The position numbers and the translations under genes were made by a program. Shown here in pieces: positions 1 through 8,489 of a DNA stretch of 64,000 nucleotides. How positions within the stretch are numbered: position 1 is the first letter of the stretch; each line of letters opens with the position of its first letter. The notes beneath the pieces are model-generated. The model saw only the letters and a program-made list of their open reading frames with translations. It was not told where the DNA came from and ran no database searches. The stretch is taken from positions 682,001-746,000 of the forward strand of contig CP071306.1 in NCBI GenBank assembly GCA_027563145.1. Direction: 5' to 3'. Origin of the DNA: Halocatena halophila (GTDB lineage Archaea; Halobacteriota; Halobacteria; Halobacteriales; Haloarculaceae).

Positions 1-450
1 CCCATCGAGTACGTCACGAATGTCGTGGAGCTGGTGATACTGTTCTGGATCGTCACCGCCACCTTCGAACACCTCGGGATCGATCTCGATTGGCGCGTTC
101 GTACGTGCGGCAAGCGCAAGCGCATCACTCGGTCTGGCATCGATCACTGCCGATCCTCGCGGCGTGACCAGATGGAGATCGGCAAAATATGTCCCCTCCT
201 CGACGGACGAAATCGACACGCGATCGACGCGGCCACCGAGCTCCTCGAAGCCGTCAAGCAAGAGATCGTGCGTGAGCGGCCGTCCTATGTCGTCGGCGTC
301 GAGACCGCGAACGATGCTGGTCGCCTCCGAAAAGCCGATGAAAATCGGGAGTAAATCCGTCTCCTCCTCGTCGTCGGGAGCAAGCGTCACCACGGGAACG
401 GCGCCGCGCTGAGTCCCGGCCACGCGGACGCCCTCGATGGATGCATCCAT
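1..450 (-). CDS. DUF151 bifunctional nuclease-domain protein (partial)
   Basis: Reading leftward from an ATG at 450, the frame stays open for all 150 codons to the window edge, so the C-terminus is missing. The translation has the features of the DUF151 (BFN, bifunctional nuclease) family: an early segment that reads LPIFIGFSEA, then RPLTHDLLLDGFEELGG, then a SAVIDARPSDALALAAR block that is the family's most conserved stretch. Members of this family have been reported as DNase/RNase in plants and occur widely in haloarchaea; the role here is unknown. It is transcribed in the same direction as the pdxT gene, with 43 bp between them, so cotranscription downstream of pdxT is plausible. The family call is confident and the function is not. 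Confidence 0.85.
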   Translation of the reverse strand, partial: MDASIEGVRVAGTQRGAVPVVTLAPDDEEETDLLPIFIGFSEATSIVRGLDADDIGRPLTHDLLLDGFEELGGRVDRVSISSVEEGTYFADLHLVTPRGSAVIDARPSDALALAARTNAPIEIDPEVFEGGGDDPEQYHQLHDIRDVLDG

Positions 451-493
451 ACGCGTACTGTCGGGGGCACGGGGCAAAACCCCTCGGGGTCGA

Positions 494-1084
494 TCAGGAG
501 AACTGCTCGAACAACGCCAGCTCGTGCAGCCGAGAATCATGCGTCAGTTCAGGGTGGAACGACGTGGCGACGACCGACCCGGATCGAACCGCAACTGGGC
601 GGTCCTCCCACGCTGCGAGCACCTCGACCGACGGGCCGACGCTATCGATCAACGGCGCACGAATGAAGACTGCGGGAAACGGTCTCTCGAGACCGCGAAT
701 CGGTAGCGGTGCTTCGAAACTGTCGCGCTGACGGCCGAACGCGTTTCGATCGACAGAGATGTCGAGACAATCGAGCGTGTGAACTCTCTCGTCCCGTGGA
801 TCTCGACTCACCACGATCAACCCGGCACAGGTGGCCAACAATGGATTGCCGGCCTCGACGTGGCCGACGATCTCTGATGCAATTTTTTCGGTCACCAAAA
901 GGTCCGAAATGGTGGTCGATTCCCCGCCGGGCAATACGAGCATATCACACGAGGGGACCGTCCCGGCCGTGCGTACCCGCTGGACGGTGAGATCGACGCC
1001 ACACGCCGTTGCACTCCGTTCGAGCGCCGCGACGTGCTCGGAAACGTCCCCCTGAACCGCGATTACACCCGCTGTGAGCGTCAT
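494..1084 (-). CDS. pdxT: Pyridoxal 5'-phosphate synthase glutaminase subunit PdxT
   Basis: This 196-residue class-I glutamine amidotransferase hydrolyses glutamine and passes ammonia to the PdxS synthase for vitamin B6 (PLP) synthesis. The N-terminus reads GVIAVQGDVSEH, typical of PdxT. The GGES motif sits near residue 53, the nucleophilic cysteine is in LATCAGL near residue 85, and the His-Glu of the triad is in SFHPEL near residue 177. Length matches the family. No pdxS lies in the window, so the partner is encoded elsewhere. The ATG at 1084 is the natural start because the conserved beta-strand begins a few residues later. Confidence 0.96.
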   Translation of the reverse strand: MTLTAGVIAVQGDVSEHVAALERSATACGVDLTVQRVRTAGTVPSCDMLVLPGGESTTISDLLVTEKIASEIVGHVEAGNPLLATCAGLIVVSRDPRDERVHTLDCLDISVDRNAFGRQRDSFEAPLPIRGLERPFPAVFIRAPLIDSVGPSVEVLAAWEDRPVAVRSGSVVATSFHPELTHDSRLHELALFEQFS

Positions 1085-1136
1085 ACATATAGAAAAGACT
1101 GTCCCGTAGAAAAGAAATACGTTATGTAGACCGCGT

Positions 1137-1295
1137 TTAGAGGGCGTTCAACACGAGGATCAACACGCCGAACAACACGCCAAACGCGACGACGGTTCGC
1201 GGATCGATACGTGGGGCGTTCCGGTCTTCGGACTCAAAATACCGAACCAATCCGGCACTTGACATCAATCCGCCGGAGCTCTGTCCTTTACTCAT
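1137..1295 (-). CDS. secG: Preprotein translocase subunit SecG (Sec61-beta)
   Basis: A 52-residue protein. It begins [20 protein letters not shown], has the conserved acidic/Pro segment [10 protein letters not shown], and ends in one transmembrane helix (roughly residues 34-52). That is the archaeal Sec61-beta layout: a cytosolic N-tail with a single C-terminal membrane anchor. It is the accessory subunit of the SecYEG translocon in the cytoplasmic membrane. The length and the Gly-rich start followed by [11 protein letters not shown] are diagnostic of haloarchaeal members. It is 52 bp upstream of pdxT and in the same direction. Confidence 0.93.
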   Translation of the reverse strand: MSKGQSSGGLMSSAGLVRYFESEDRNAPRIDPRTVVAFGVLFGVLILVLNAL

Positions 1296-1384
1296 GGGAT
1301 ATCTTTCGAGTCGGTGCTTGTATGGGTTTCGACCTCCGACAGTGAAAACCCTTATTCCCCGGGCCAGACTAGCTCGTGTGTACG

Positions 1385-1654
1385 ATGACCATCACGCTGA
1401 AAGACTTCTACGCCGATTGGTGTGGACCGTGCAAAACGCAGGATCCGATTCTCGAAGAACTTGAAGAAGACTGGGAAGACGAACTGCAAGTGGAGAAAGT
1501 CAACGTTGATGAGCAACAGGACATCGCCAACGAGTACCAGGTGCGATCGCTGCCCACCCTCATCATCGAGAACGACGACGGTGTCGTTGAACGGTTCGTC
1601 GGTGTGACCCAGCGCGCCGACCTCGAATCTGCGCTCGAAGAAGCTGGCGCGTAA
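1385..1654 (+). CDS. Small thioredoxin-like protein
   Basis: A short 89-residue thioredoxin fold. The redox motif WCGPC lies at about residues 11-15, and the cis-proline loop is at RSLPTLII. The long N-terminal beta-alpha unit of classical thioredoxin is trimmed, so it is shorter than the usual 105-110 residues. It is a cytosolic thiol-disulphide exchange protein. A GTG nine bases upstream (1376) could also start it; I chose the ATG because the redox strand starts directly after it. A weak TATA-like CTTATT lies about 30 bp upstream. Confidence 0.9.
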   Translation: MTITLKDFYADWCGPCKTQDPILEELEEDWEDELQVEKVNVDEQQDIANEYQVRSLPTLIIENDDGVVERFVGVTQRADLESALEEAGA

Positions 1655-1659
1655 CCGCC

Positions 1660-1914
1660 TCAGTCATCACAGACGGCACAGATTTCGCCCGTTATTTCGT
1701 ACAGATTCTGTCTGGCGTCAGCGAAATACACGTCCTCGTCGACCGCATTGATCTCCTCGAGACGTTCGAGGGCGTACCGAACCGTGCGCGCGGACAACAT
1801 CGACTCTTCGACAATTCCTTTCTGCGTCAGCGGACCGTTGTATTCGAGCACTTTGTACACCAGTTTCGCACTCGGAGGCAGGTCAACGAGATTCTCTGTA
1901 GACGAATCACTCAT
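1660..1914 (-). CDS. Small winged-helix transcriptional regulator
   Basis: An 84-residue single-domain winged helix. The recognition helix region reads SARTVRYALERLEEI, preceded by LTQKGIVEES, and the wing reads DVYFADARQNLYEI. It ends in a CAVCDD tail that could bind metal or act as a redox switch. It resembles the small MarR/TrmB-like regulators common in haloarchaea; no target can be read from sequence. It is convergent with the thioredoxin gene, 5 bp apart. An in-frame ATG 60 bp further out (1974) exists, but the extra residues look non-coding, so I use 1914. Confidence 0.82.
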   Translation of the reverse strand: MSDSSTENLVDLPPSAKLVYKVLEYNGPLTQKGIVEESMLSARTVRYALERLEEINAVDEDVYFADARQNLYEITGEICAVCDD

Positions 1915-2081
1915 TTTCTGGAAACTCACACGTCCGTGCCGTATAAAGATTGAGGCATGACGTGCCGGCGCCACAATGTCATTTCAAAATCATGAAATGT
2001 GGGTGAGTCCGCGCTCACCAGATCAGACACCAGCTCTGGCTAATCGAACGGTTTTTGCAGCCGGCGAGCGGATTCGTTCGC

Positions 2082-2399
2082 ATGGCAACCGATGCGTCTT
2101 CGTCCCGGAGCGACTACATTCGGAGTGTGACGGTCACGGCTCTGGCCGCCATTCTCGGAATTGTTGGCGCGATCGGGGCACTCGTCGTCAACAGCTCGAT
2201 GGCTCCAGCCGCCATCGCCAAAAGCACGGACTCCGTGCTGTTGTTGGTCGTGGTCATCGCCGTACAGATCCCGTTGTTAAAGGTGAGCGGTGCGGTTGAG
2301 GAGCTCTCCGGGAAAGACATATTGTTCATTGTATTCGTCACCTTCTCATTCTGGTTTGTTACCCTGACGATTCTTCTAACGAGTGGAGTGAGCGTCTAA
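2082..2399 (+). CDS. EMC6-like small membrane protein
   Basis: A 105-residue protein with three hydrophobic helices (about residues 15-36, 47-63 and 83-103). It matches the haloarchaeal EMC6-like membrane protein layout, including the polar GKDILF loop before the last helix. EMC6 is a core subunit of the eukaryotic ER membrane insertase complex; an insertion role in archaea is inferred from homology only. Its TAA stop overlaps the ATG of the ABCE1 gene by one base (TAATG), which suggests translational coupling with the ribosome-recycling factor. Confidence 0.75.
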   Translation: MATDASSSRSDYIRSVTVTALAAILGIVGAIGALVVNSSMAPAAIAKSTDSVLLLVVVIAVQIPLLKVSGAVEELSGKDILFIVFVTFSFWFVTLTILLTSGVSV

Positions 2400-4222
2400 T
2401 GGCCGAAGACAGTATTGCCGTCGTGGATCTCGACCGCTGTCAGCCCGACCGGTGCAACTACGAGTGTGCAAACTACTGTCCGCCGAATCGCACCGGCAAG
2501 GAGTGTATCACAAAGCGGGGCGAGGAAACGATGCAGGGCCAGCCGGATCAGGTCCGGATCTCCGAGGAGATCTGTCTGGGCGAGTCCTGTGGGATCTGCG
2601 TCGTGAAATGCCCATTCGATGCGATCGAGATCATCAACCTCCCCCAGGAGTTAGACGAAGCGCCAGTGCATCGGTACGGCGAGAACGCCTTCTCGTTGTA
2701 CGGACTTCCGGCACCACAGGAAGGGAGCGTTACTGGTATTCTCGGTCCGAACGGAATCGGTAAAACCACGGCCGTTCGGATTCTCGCCGATGAAATCACG
2801 CCGAATCTCGGCGATTACGGCACAGACACCGAGTGGGAGACCGTGATCGACGCCTACCGCGGCACGGAACTGCAGACGTATCTCGAAGCAATGCAGGCCG
2901 GAACAGTGACGGTTGCCAGAAAACCACAGTACGTCGATCGGATTCCGGATCAGTTCGACGGCAACACCCGGGAGTTGCTCACAGGAACTGACGAACGTGG
3001 CGTCGTCGACGAACTGCTAGAGCGACTGTCGATCGAGCCGATCGCCGATCAGCCGATCGATACGCTCTCGGGCGGCGAGCTCCAGCGGGTTGCACTCGCT
3101 GCAACGCTTGCTCGCGATGCGGATTTCTACTTCCTGGATGAGATCACGCCGTATCTCGATATTGGCCAGCGCGTCACGGCCGCCCGACTAATCCGCGATC
3201 TCGCCGAAACGGAAGATCGATCGATGCTCGTCGTCGAGCACGACCTTGCAGTATTGGATCTGCTTGCAGACAGCTTACACGTCGCGTACGGTGAGCCCGG
3301 AGCATACGGCGTTATCACACCGCCGAAATCGACACGCCAGGGTATCAATGAGTATCTCTCGGGCTATCTCGAGAACGAGAACATGCGGATTCGCCCCGAA
3401 GCGATCGAATTCGAGGCCCACGCACCCCGAACGGCGTCGGCGGGCGACGTGCTCGTAGAGTATCCCGCACTCGGAAAATCCTACGGCGAGGACGAATTCT
3501 CCCTAGAGGTCGAGGGGGGCGTCATTCGCGAAAACGAGGTCCTAGGTGCCGTCGGACCGAACGGCATCGGTAAATCTACGTTCGCGAAGCTGCTGACTGG
3601 CGGGCTCGAACCGACAAGTGGTTCGCTCTCCGAGTCACTCGATATCGCGTACAAACCACAGTACATAGAGATCGATGAGCCGATGCGCGTCGACGCGTTT
3701 CTTGCGTCGATCACCGACCAGTTCGGGTCGTCATACTGGCAGACGGAGATTGCGCAGCCACTCCAGCTCGAACGGATTCTTGAGCAGTCGCTAATGGATC
3801 TTTCAGGGGGTGAACGCCAGCGCGTGGCTATTGCGGCCTGTCTCTCGAAGGACGCAGATCTCTATCTTCTTGACGAACCATCAGCCCATCTCGATGTCGA
3901 ACAGCGCGTGCTTGCCACCCGGGCAATCCGGCGATACGCAGAAAATCACGACGCGACCGCGCTCGTTATCGATCACGACATATATATGATCGATCTGCTC
4001 GCCGATCGACTGCTCGTCTTCGACGGTGAGCCCGCAAAGCACGGACAGGTTTCTGCACCGGTCGGGATGCGCGAGGGAATGAACGAATTCCTATCGAATC
4101 TTGACATTACGTTCCGGCGCGACCAGCGAACGACACGGCCACGGATCAACAAACCAGGAAGCCAACTCGACCGCCAGCAGAAAAACGCCGGGGAGTATTA
4201 CTACGCCCCAAGCGAAGAGTGA
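2399..4222 (+). CDS. abcE1: ABCE1/RLI ribosome-recycling ATPase
   Basis: This 607-residue soluble twin-ATPase splits 70S-type archaeal ribosomes after termination together with aRF1 or Pelota. The N-terminus carries the two [4Fe-4S] clusters: CQPDRCNYECANYC and CLGESCGICVVKC. NBD1 has Walker A GPNGIGKTT and signature LSGGELQR. NBD2 has GPNGIGKST and LSGGERQR with Walker B LLDEPSAHLD. The hinge segment follows both domains. Length and order match the family exactly. It overlaps the EMC6-like gene by one base. Confidence 0.97.
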   Translation: MAEDSIAVVDLDRCQPDRCNYECANYCPPNRTGKECITKRGEETMQGQPDQVRISEEICLGESCGICVVKCPFDAIEIINLPQELDEAPVHRYGENAFSLYGLPAPQEGSVTGILGPNGIGKTTAVRILADEITPNLGDYGTDTEWETVIDAYRGTELQTYLEAMQAGTVTVARKPQYVDRIPDQFDGNTRELLTGTDERGVVDELLERLSIEPIADQPIDTLSGGELQRVALAATLARDADFYFLDEITPYLDIGQRVTAARLIRDLAETEDRSMLVVEHDLAVLDLLADSLHVAYGEPGAYGVITPPKSTRQGINEYLSGYLENENMRIRPEAIEFEAHAPRTASAGDVLVEYPALGKSYGEDEFSLEVEGGVIRENEVLGAVGPNGIGKSTFAKLLTGGLEPTSGSLSESLDIAYKPQYIEIDEPMRVDAFLASITDQFGSSYWQTEIAQPLQLERILEQSLMDLSGGERQRVAIAACLSKDADLYLLDEPSAHLDVEQRVLATRAIRRYAENHDATALVIDHDIYMIDLLADRLLVFDGEPAKHGQVSAPVGMREGMNEFLSNLDITFRRDQRTTRPRINKPGSQLDRQQKNAGEYYYAPSEE

Positions 4223-4229
4223 ACGACCC

Positions 4230-4433
4230 TCAGTGATCCTTGTGGTCGAACACGCCACGGTGGTAGAGAACTACCATTACGCCAATCGCACAGCCCAGCA
4301 CCACGGGAAGGGCCCACTCGAACTCCACGTCGACCGGGAGTGGATCGTACACCGCAACGGCCAGTACCAAAAACGTGAGTAGCACTAGCGCGGCTAGTGC
4401 CCGGATCGTGGCATCCCCTCGCATACTCACCAT
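4230..4433 (-). CDS. Small two-helix membrane protein
   Basis: A hypothetical protein of about 67 residues. It has two predicted transmembrane helices (AALVLLTFLVLAVAV and LPVVLGCAIGVMVVLY) and a His/Asp-rich end FDHKDH. No function is recognised. Three in-frame ATGs (4454, 4433, 4424) could start it. A TATA-like run near 4485-4494 would favour a start at 4454 or 4433. It is convergent with ABCE1 with a 7-bp gap. Confidence 0.6.
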   Translation of the reverse strand: MVSMRGDATIRALAALVLLTFLVLAVAVYDPLPVDVEFEWALPVVLGCAIGVMVVLYHRGVFDHKDH

Positions 4434-4530
4434 AGGTACTATTTCAGCTAACATAGTACAAACCTTTCGTTAAGTCAAGTCTCTCATATATAAATTTCAC
4501 AACTTGTTCGGCAGGACGAACCATCGTCGA

Positions 4531-5052
4531 TCAGTGAACGTGCCGGCTACAGCTCCCACAGAGATACTGTTCTTTGACATCGACTTCACGAACGGTGGGT
4601 GAAAAGTTCATCACGCAGCGTTTGTTGTCACAGTGTTCGAGCCCGAGCGTGTGGCCGATTTCGTGGATGACTTCCTTTCGTATCCGGTCGGCGAACACCT
4701 CGCTGTTAGAGTTGGTGGCGAGTCCACCGTCGGTTGTCGTCTGGAGACGATACGTAGAGACGACGCTACCATTCCCGTCGAGATAAGCGAGTCCGAAGAC
4801 GTAGTTTCGTCGTCGGTAGAACAGATCCTCAGTAGTGACTGCGATGGTTTTTCCGCTGGTACCAACGTGACTGGCGAGTTCAATGAACGCTTCGGCCCGG
4901 TACTGGTCGCGATTCGAATCGTAGGCATCGTTCGGAACCGGTCGATCGTCGTGCACAGTGACATCACAATCATACACTGAACGGAGGCCAGAAGAGGCCT
5001 CACGTTTTACCGCCGCGGGGACATCACCGACCGGCACGATGTCGACATGCAT
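4531..5052 (-). CDS. amzA: Archaemetzincin zinc metalloprotease
   Basis: A 173-residue peptidase family M54 member. The zinc site is HEIGHTLGLEHC, the extended HExxHxxGxxHC metzincin form, followed by the second zinc cluster C-x4-C...C-x2-C (NKRCVMNF, YLCGSC) and a conserved Met-turn. The N-terminus MHVDIVPVGDVP is standard for archaeal members. It is a cytosolic peptidase with a poorly known substrate. A TATA element about 27 bp upstream of the ATG predicts a leaderless mRNA, which supports this start. It is divergent from the UPF0146 gene. Confidence 0.95.
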   Translation of the reverse strand: MHVDIVPVGDVPAAVKREASSGLRSVYDCDVTVHDDRPVPNDAYDSNRDQYRAEAFIELASHVGTSGKTIAVTTEDLFYRRRNYVFGLAYLDGNGSVVSTYRLQTTTDGGLATNSNSEVFADRIRKEVIHEIGHTLGLEHCDNKRCVMNFSPTVREVDVKEQYLCGSCSRHVH

Positions 5053-5073
5053 AGAAAGGGATTAGAACGGGGC

Positions 5074-5083
5074 GGGTATAAAC
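5074..5083 (-). promoter_or_regulatory. TATA box for archaemetzincin
   Basis: Read on the minus strand this is GTTTATACCC. Its centre is about 27 bp upstream of the archaemetzincin ATG at 5052, which is the spacing expected for a leaderless haloarchaeal transcript. Confidence 0.6.
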
Positions 5084-5091
5084 ATCCCGAC

Positions 5092-5505
5092 GTGACGACA
5101 TCCCGCACGCGTGCGGCGTTGGTCGATCGACTCGCGCCGTATCAGACGCTCGTGGAAATCGGCATCGGATCCCGGACCGATGTCGCCGCTGCGCTTGCGA
5201 CCCGCGCGAGCGTGACTGCCGTTGACGTTCGGACCCATCCGGTGCCGGCCGCGGTTTCGTTCGTCCAAGACGACGTGACTGACCCACAGTTGTCGGTGTA
5301 TAACGGAGCGAACGCACTGTACGCGCTTAACTGCCCGCCAGAGCTCCAGCGACCGTTGCAGTCGCTCGCTACCGAAATAGACGCTGACTGTCTGTTTACG
5401 ACGCTCGGCGCAGATCCAACGCTGGTTGGCGTCGAACCCGAGACGATTCCCGGCGACACGCTCTATCGAATCCCAACCAATGGAGGGCCCCACTGTGACC
5501 GTTGA
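5092..5505 (+). CDS. UPF0146 family protein
   Basis: 137 residues from a GTG start. It resembles the core of a methyltransferase Rossmann fold: LVEIGIGSRTDVAAAL (glycine-rich loop) and VTAVDVR (acidic strand end), then FVQDDVTDP. Archaeal UPF0146 proteins have this length and motifs; the activity is unknown. An upstream ATG at 5047 would overlap the divergent archaemetzincin gene by 6 bp and adds 15 residues not typical of the family, so I prefer the GTG. The following HAD gene starts inside its last codons. Confidence 0.82.
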   Translation: MTTSRTRAALVDRLAPYQTLVEIGIGSRTDVAAALATRASVTAVDVRTHPVPAAVSFVQDDVTDPQLSVYNGANALYALNCPPELQRPLQSLATEIDADCLFTTLGADPTLVGVEPETIPGDTLYRIPTNGGPHCDR

Positions 5506-6361
5506 TGCCATTGTACTCGACATCGACGGCGTGCTGATCGACGTCCACGATTCGTATCGACGAGCCGTCGTGGAGTCAGTTGAGCAAGTGTACGGAACGA
5601 CAGTCTCGAAATCGGCGATTCAACCATTCAAAAACGCATCGGGTTTCAACAACGATTGGGAGCTGACACACGCGATCGCACTCTACGTCCTTGCACGAAA
5701 CGAAGGACTCGAACTGGATATTCCGTCGTTTACGAACGAGGTTGCCATCGTCGGTGGCGGTCGACAGGGGGCGAGAACCGTTGTGGCCGATAGCCTGGAT
5801 CCAGCCGCACGTGAGCGCGTGCTCACCGCCTGGGACCCAGAGCGGCTCACTACCGTCTTCCAGCAGCTCTATCTCGGCAGTGAACTGTACGAACAACTCC
5901 ACGACGCGACCGCGACTCTCGATACGACAGGATTCATTCATGACGAGCCAGTGCTGCTCGAACCGAGCACTCGAGATCGGCTCGACGACTGGGAACTGGG
6001 TGTGTTCACCGGACGGCCCGGAGCCGAGGCGACGATCGCGCTCGATCGGGTTGGCCTCGAAATCGCCAAAGAGCGTTGTTACACGATGGACAGTCCGACG
6101 CCTGGAAAGCCAGCTCCGGACGCGTTATGCGAAATCGCAGCATCAATGGCCCGCTGTGAGACCGTCGCCTTCGTCGGTGACACGCTCGACGACATCGAGA
6201 CCGCACACAACGCCAACGAGACCGACGACGATCACACGTACGTTCCTGTTGGCGTCGAAACTGGCGGACTCAATGGTGAAGAGGGCCGCCAACTGCTCGC
6301 TGACGCCGGCGCCAAGATCGTCGTCGAATCGATCAACGAGCTCCCTGTAGCACTCACCTGA
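5480..6361 (+). CDS. HAD-superfamily hydrolase (TIGR01548 type)
   Basis: 293 residues. HAD motif I is DIDGVLIDVH (nucleophile Asp near residue 11). Motif II is in GVFTGRPGAE, the Lys of motif III is at GKPAPDAL, and motif IV is FVGDTLDDIETA. The large helical cap between motifs I and II fits the haloarchaeal subfamily IA proteins annotated TIGR01548, presumed phosphatases with unknown substrate. It overlaps the UPF0146 end by 26 bp, so the two are probably cotranscribed. A GTG at 5495 is an alternative start. Confidence 0.85.
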   Translation: MEGPTVTVDAIVLDIDGVLIDVHDSYRRAVVESVEQVYGTTVSKSAIQPFKNASGFNNDWELTHAIALYVLARNEGLELDIPSFTNEVAIVGGGRQGARTVVADSLDPAARERVLTAWDPERLTTVFQQLYLGSELYEQLHDATATLDTTGFIHDEPVLLEPSTRDRLDDWELGVFTGRPGAEATIALDRVGLEIAKERCYTMDSPTPGKPAPDALCEIAASMARCETVAFVGDTLDDIETAHNANETDDDHTYVPVGVETGGLNGEEGRQLLADAGAKIVVESINELPVALT

Positions 6362-6462
6362 TCGATCGGTGCTCTCGACAGCGAAACGACGAATCCGAGT
6401 AAATAACAATCATTTGTATAGAATCAGGGATATCGGGAACGTTTACGGTGTCGGACAAATTC

Positions 6463-6468
6463 GGAGGG
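6463..6468 (+). promoter_or_regulatory. Shine-Dalgarno for the beta-CASP nuclease
   Basis: GGAGGG ends 4 bases before the ATG at 6473. A strong SD is unusual among the mostly leaderless genes here and supports that start. Confidence 0.55.
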
Positions 6469-6472
6469 AGTA

Positions 6473-8305
6473 ATGAACAGCCCTGACGGTCTTGATCATC
6501 CGTGGCTTCCGAACAGTCTCGACGATTCGTTCGATCCGCTCGCACATGCTGACGTCCAGCCTTCTCCAGAGACGCCGTTGATCGTGACGCCACGCGGAGG
6601 CGCACGCGAGGTCGGCAGAAGTTGTATACAAATTGACACCCAACACGGTCGGTATCTCGTCGATTGTGGGTTGAATCAGGGTGCTGGAGAGCAGTTTCCG
6701 GCGTTGTATGGGATCGAACCGAAATCGATCGACGCGGTGTTTCTCACACACGCTCACATCGATCACAGTGGTGGATTGCCGGTGCTCACAGCACGTGGCC
6801 TGCTGGCCGACGACGCACCAATCATCGCGACGCCACCGACGGTCTCGCTTGCGACCGTACTGCTCCGCGATTCGCTAAAAATTCACCGCCAGCAGGCCCA
6901 CCAATCGGGCGTTTCTCAGCAGTACACCGAAGACGACCTCGAGGACGTGTTCGATCGGTTCACGACGATCAATTACGGTGGTGGACGGATCGAAGGACTC
7001 GCGCCGGTTCCCGACGGCGAGACGCTCGTGTTTCAGTACGGAAACGCGGGTCATCTGCTCGGATCGGCGTGGATCATGCTCCAAACAGGTGGCTATCGGG
7101 TAGTACTCTCCGGAGATCTTGGCGGTCGGATGACACAGCTGCCAGACATCACGCCTCCACCGTCTGCCGACCTGCTCGTGCTCGAATCGACCTACGGCGA
7201 CACCCACAGCCACACTGCGATTGCAGACGCCCGATCGACGCTCTATTCGGCCGTCGAACGCGCGATCCAAAACCGCGAGCCGGTGTTGCTGCCCACGTTT
7301 GCCGTCGGCCGAGCCCAGAGCCTGTTGTTGTTGTTCGCCGAGCGGTTGCATATGCTCTCCGATGAGCTACATGACCGCGTCAGGCTCGTCGTTGACGGGA
7401 TGGCACAGGAGGCAACCGAGATCTACCACGAGTACGTGACCGACGACACGTATATGGACGAGTCAATCGTCAACCGGGTGACTGACAGCGGCTGGGAAGA
7501 ACCGTTTTTGCCCCCATCCACGACGTTTCCCGACTCCGACGAGGATCGCCAGCGGCTGCTTGCGGAGACAAAACGCGGTGAGATCGTTCCCGTGATTATT
7601 GCGCCATCGGGGATGCTCACCGGTGGCAACTCGCCGCGGTATCTCGTCGAATTTGGCGCCCGGTTTGACGCTGCGACGGTCCTGTTGACCGGCTATCAGG
7701 CGCTGAACACGACGGGGCGAGCGCTCCAGAACCAGCAAAAAGCAAAGGATGATACGCTGACCATAACCACTGCGGCCGAGCCGTTCGGAACGGATTGGCC
7801 CGAATCCCCAGCCGTAACGTGGACGAGCACCGGGAGTGATGATCCGACCGAGCGCGTGACCCGGGCGACGATCCCAGCGGACTGGGTCGAAACGGTTGAT
7901 GGCCTGAGTGCACACGCTGCCCAGCATGGACTGTTGGAGTTTGCCCGTACCGTTGGTCCCGATACGATCGGACTCGTTCACGGTCCGGAGTACGCACAAG
8001 CGAATTTCGGCACGCATCTGGCCGCGAACGTGGCCGGGCTTGAGCAGGCGACCCGCTGTCGGCTGCTGACGCCCATGGTTGTGGGACAGAGCGAATCGCT
8101 ACAGACCGCCGCAGTCTCACCGGAGATGCTAGAGCGAACCGGCTATCAGGAGCTCGACGAACAGCTCGATCAGGTCTACGACCAGCTAGTGGCACTCAAT
8201 GAGGAAGTCGCCGCCGCCCGAAACGATACTGGACTCTCTGAAGCAGAAATCAGGGAAATCGTGCGCGACGAGCTCGAAAATCACGAATTGGCGGCTGGGA
8301 ATTGA
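6473..8305 (+). CDS. Metallo-beta-lactamase/beta-CASP family ribonuclease
   Basis: A 610-residue nuclease of the archaeal CPSF/RNase J type. Metallo-beta-lactamase motifs are visible: THAHIDHSG (motif 2), GNAGHLLGSA (motif 3) and SGDLGG (motif 4). The beta-CASP insertion shows LLPTFAVGRAQ, SGMLTGG and the C-terminal histidines in DGLSAHAAQHG and GLVHGPEYA. The N-terminus lacks the KH domains of aCPSF1, so it is closer to the aCPSF2/halobacterial exonuclease group. The last 80 residues contain an acidic helical extension. It would act in RNA processing or decay in the cytosol. Confidence 0.88.
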   Translation: MNSPDGLDHPWLPNSLDDSFDPLAHADVQPSPETPLIVTPRGGAREVGRSCIQIDTQHGRYLVDCGLNQGAGEQFPALYGIEPKSIDAVFLTHAHIDHSGGLPVLTARGLLADDAPIIATPPTVSLATVLLRDSLKIHRQQAHQSGVSQQYTEDDLEDVFDRFTTINYGGGRIEGLAPVPDGETLVFQYGNAGHLLGSAWIMLQTGGYRVVLSGDLGGRMTQLPDITPPPSADLLVLESTYGDTHSHTAIADARSTLYSAVERAIQNREPVLLPTFAVGRAQSLLLLFAERLHMLSDELHDRVRLVVDGMAQEATEIYHEYVTDDTYMDESIVNRVTDSGWEEPFLPPSTTFPDSDEDRQRLLAETKRGEIVPVIIAPSGMLTGGNSPRYLVEFGARFDAATVLLTGYQALNTTGRALQNQQKAKDDTLTITTAAEPFGTDWPESPAVTWTSTGSDDPTERVTRATIPADWVETVDGLSAHAAQHGLLEFARTVGPDTIGLVHGPEYAQANFGTHLAANVAGLEQATRCRLLTPMVVGQSESLQTAAVSPEMLERTGYQELDEQLDQVYDQLVALNEEVAAARNDTGLSEAEIREIVRDELENHELAAGN

Positions 8306-8320
8306 CCCAGTGTCACCGTG

Positions 8321-8358
8321 ACTGAATGATCGACGGCCGATTGCACACATCATTCAGT
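8321..8358. repeat. Inverted repeat between convergent genes
   Basis: A perfect 10-bp inverted repeat (ACTGAATGAT at 8321-8330 and its complement at 8349-8358) with an 18-nt loop. It lies 16 bp after the nuclease stop, in the 184-bp gap between two converging genes. It could be a bidirectional terminator hairpin or an operator; there is no U-tract directly after it. Confidence 0.5.
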
Positions 8359-8489
8359 GGCCACACAAGAGCGTGACAAGCAGCGATAACAGCTATGCAA
8401 CGAAACAGTCAGTCCGACCGATGACGGCCAGTTCTGGTGATTCGATCCGTTCGATCGACCCTGGTGGTCATCCGCCGTGACCGACGGTC

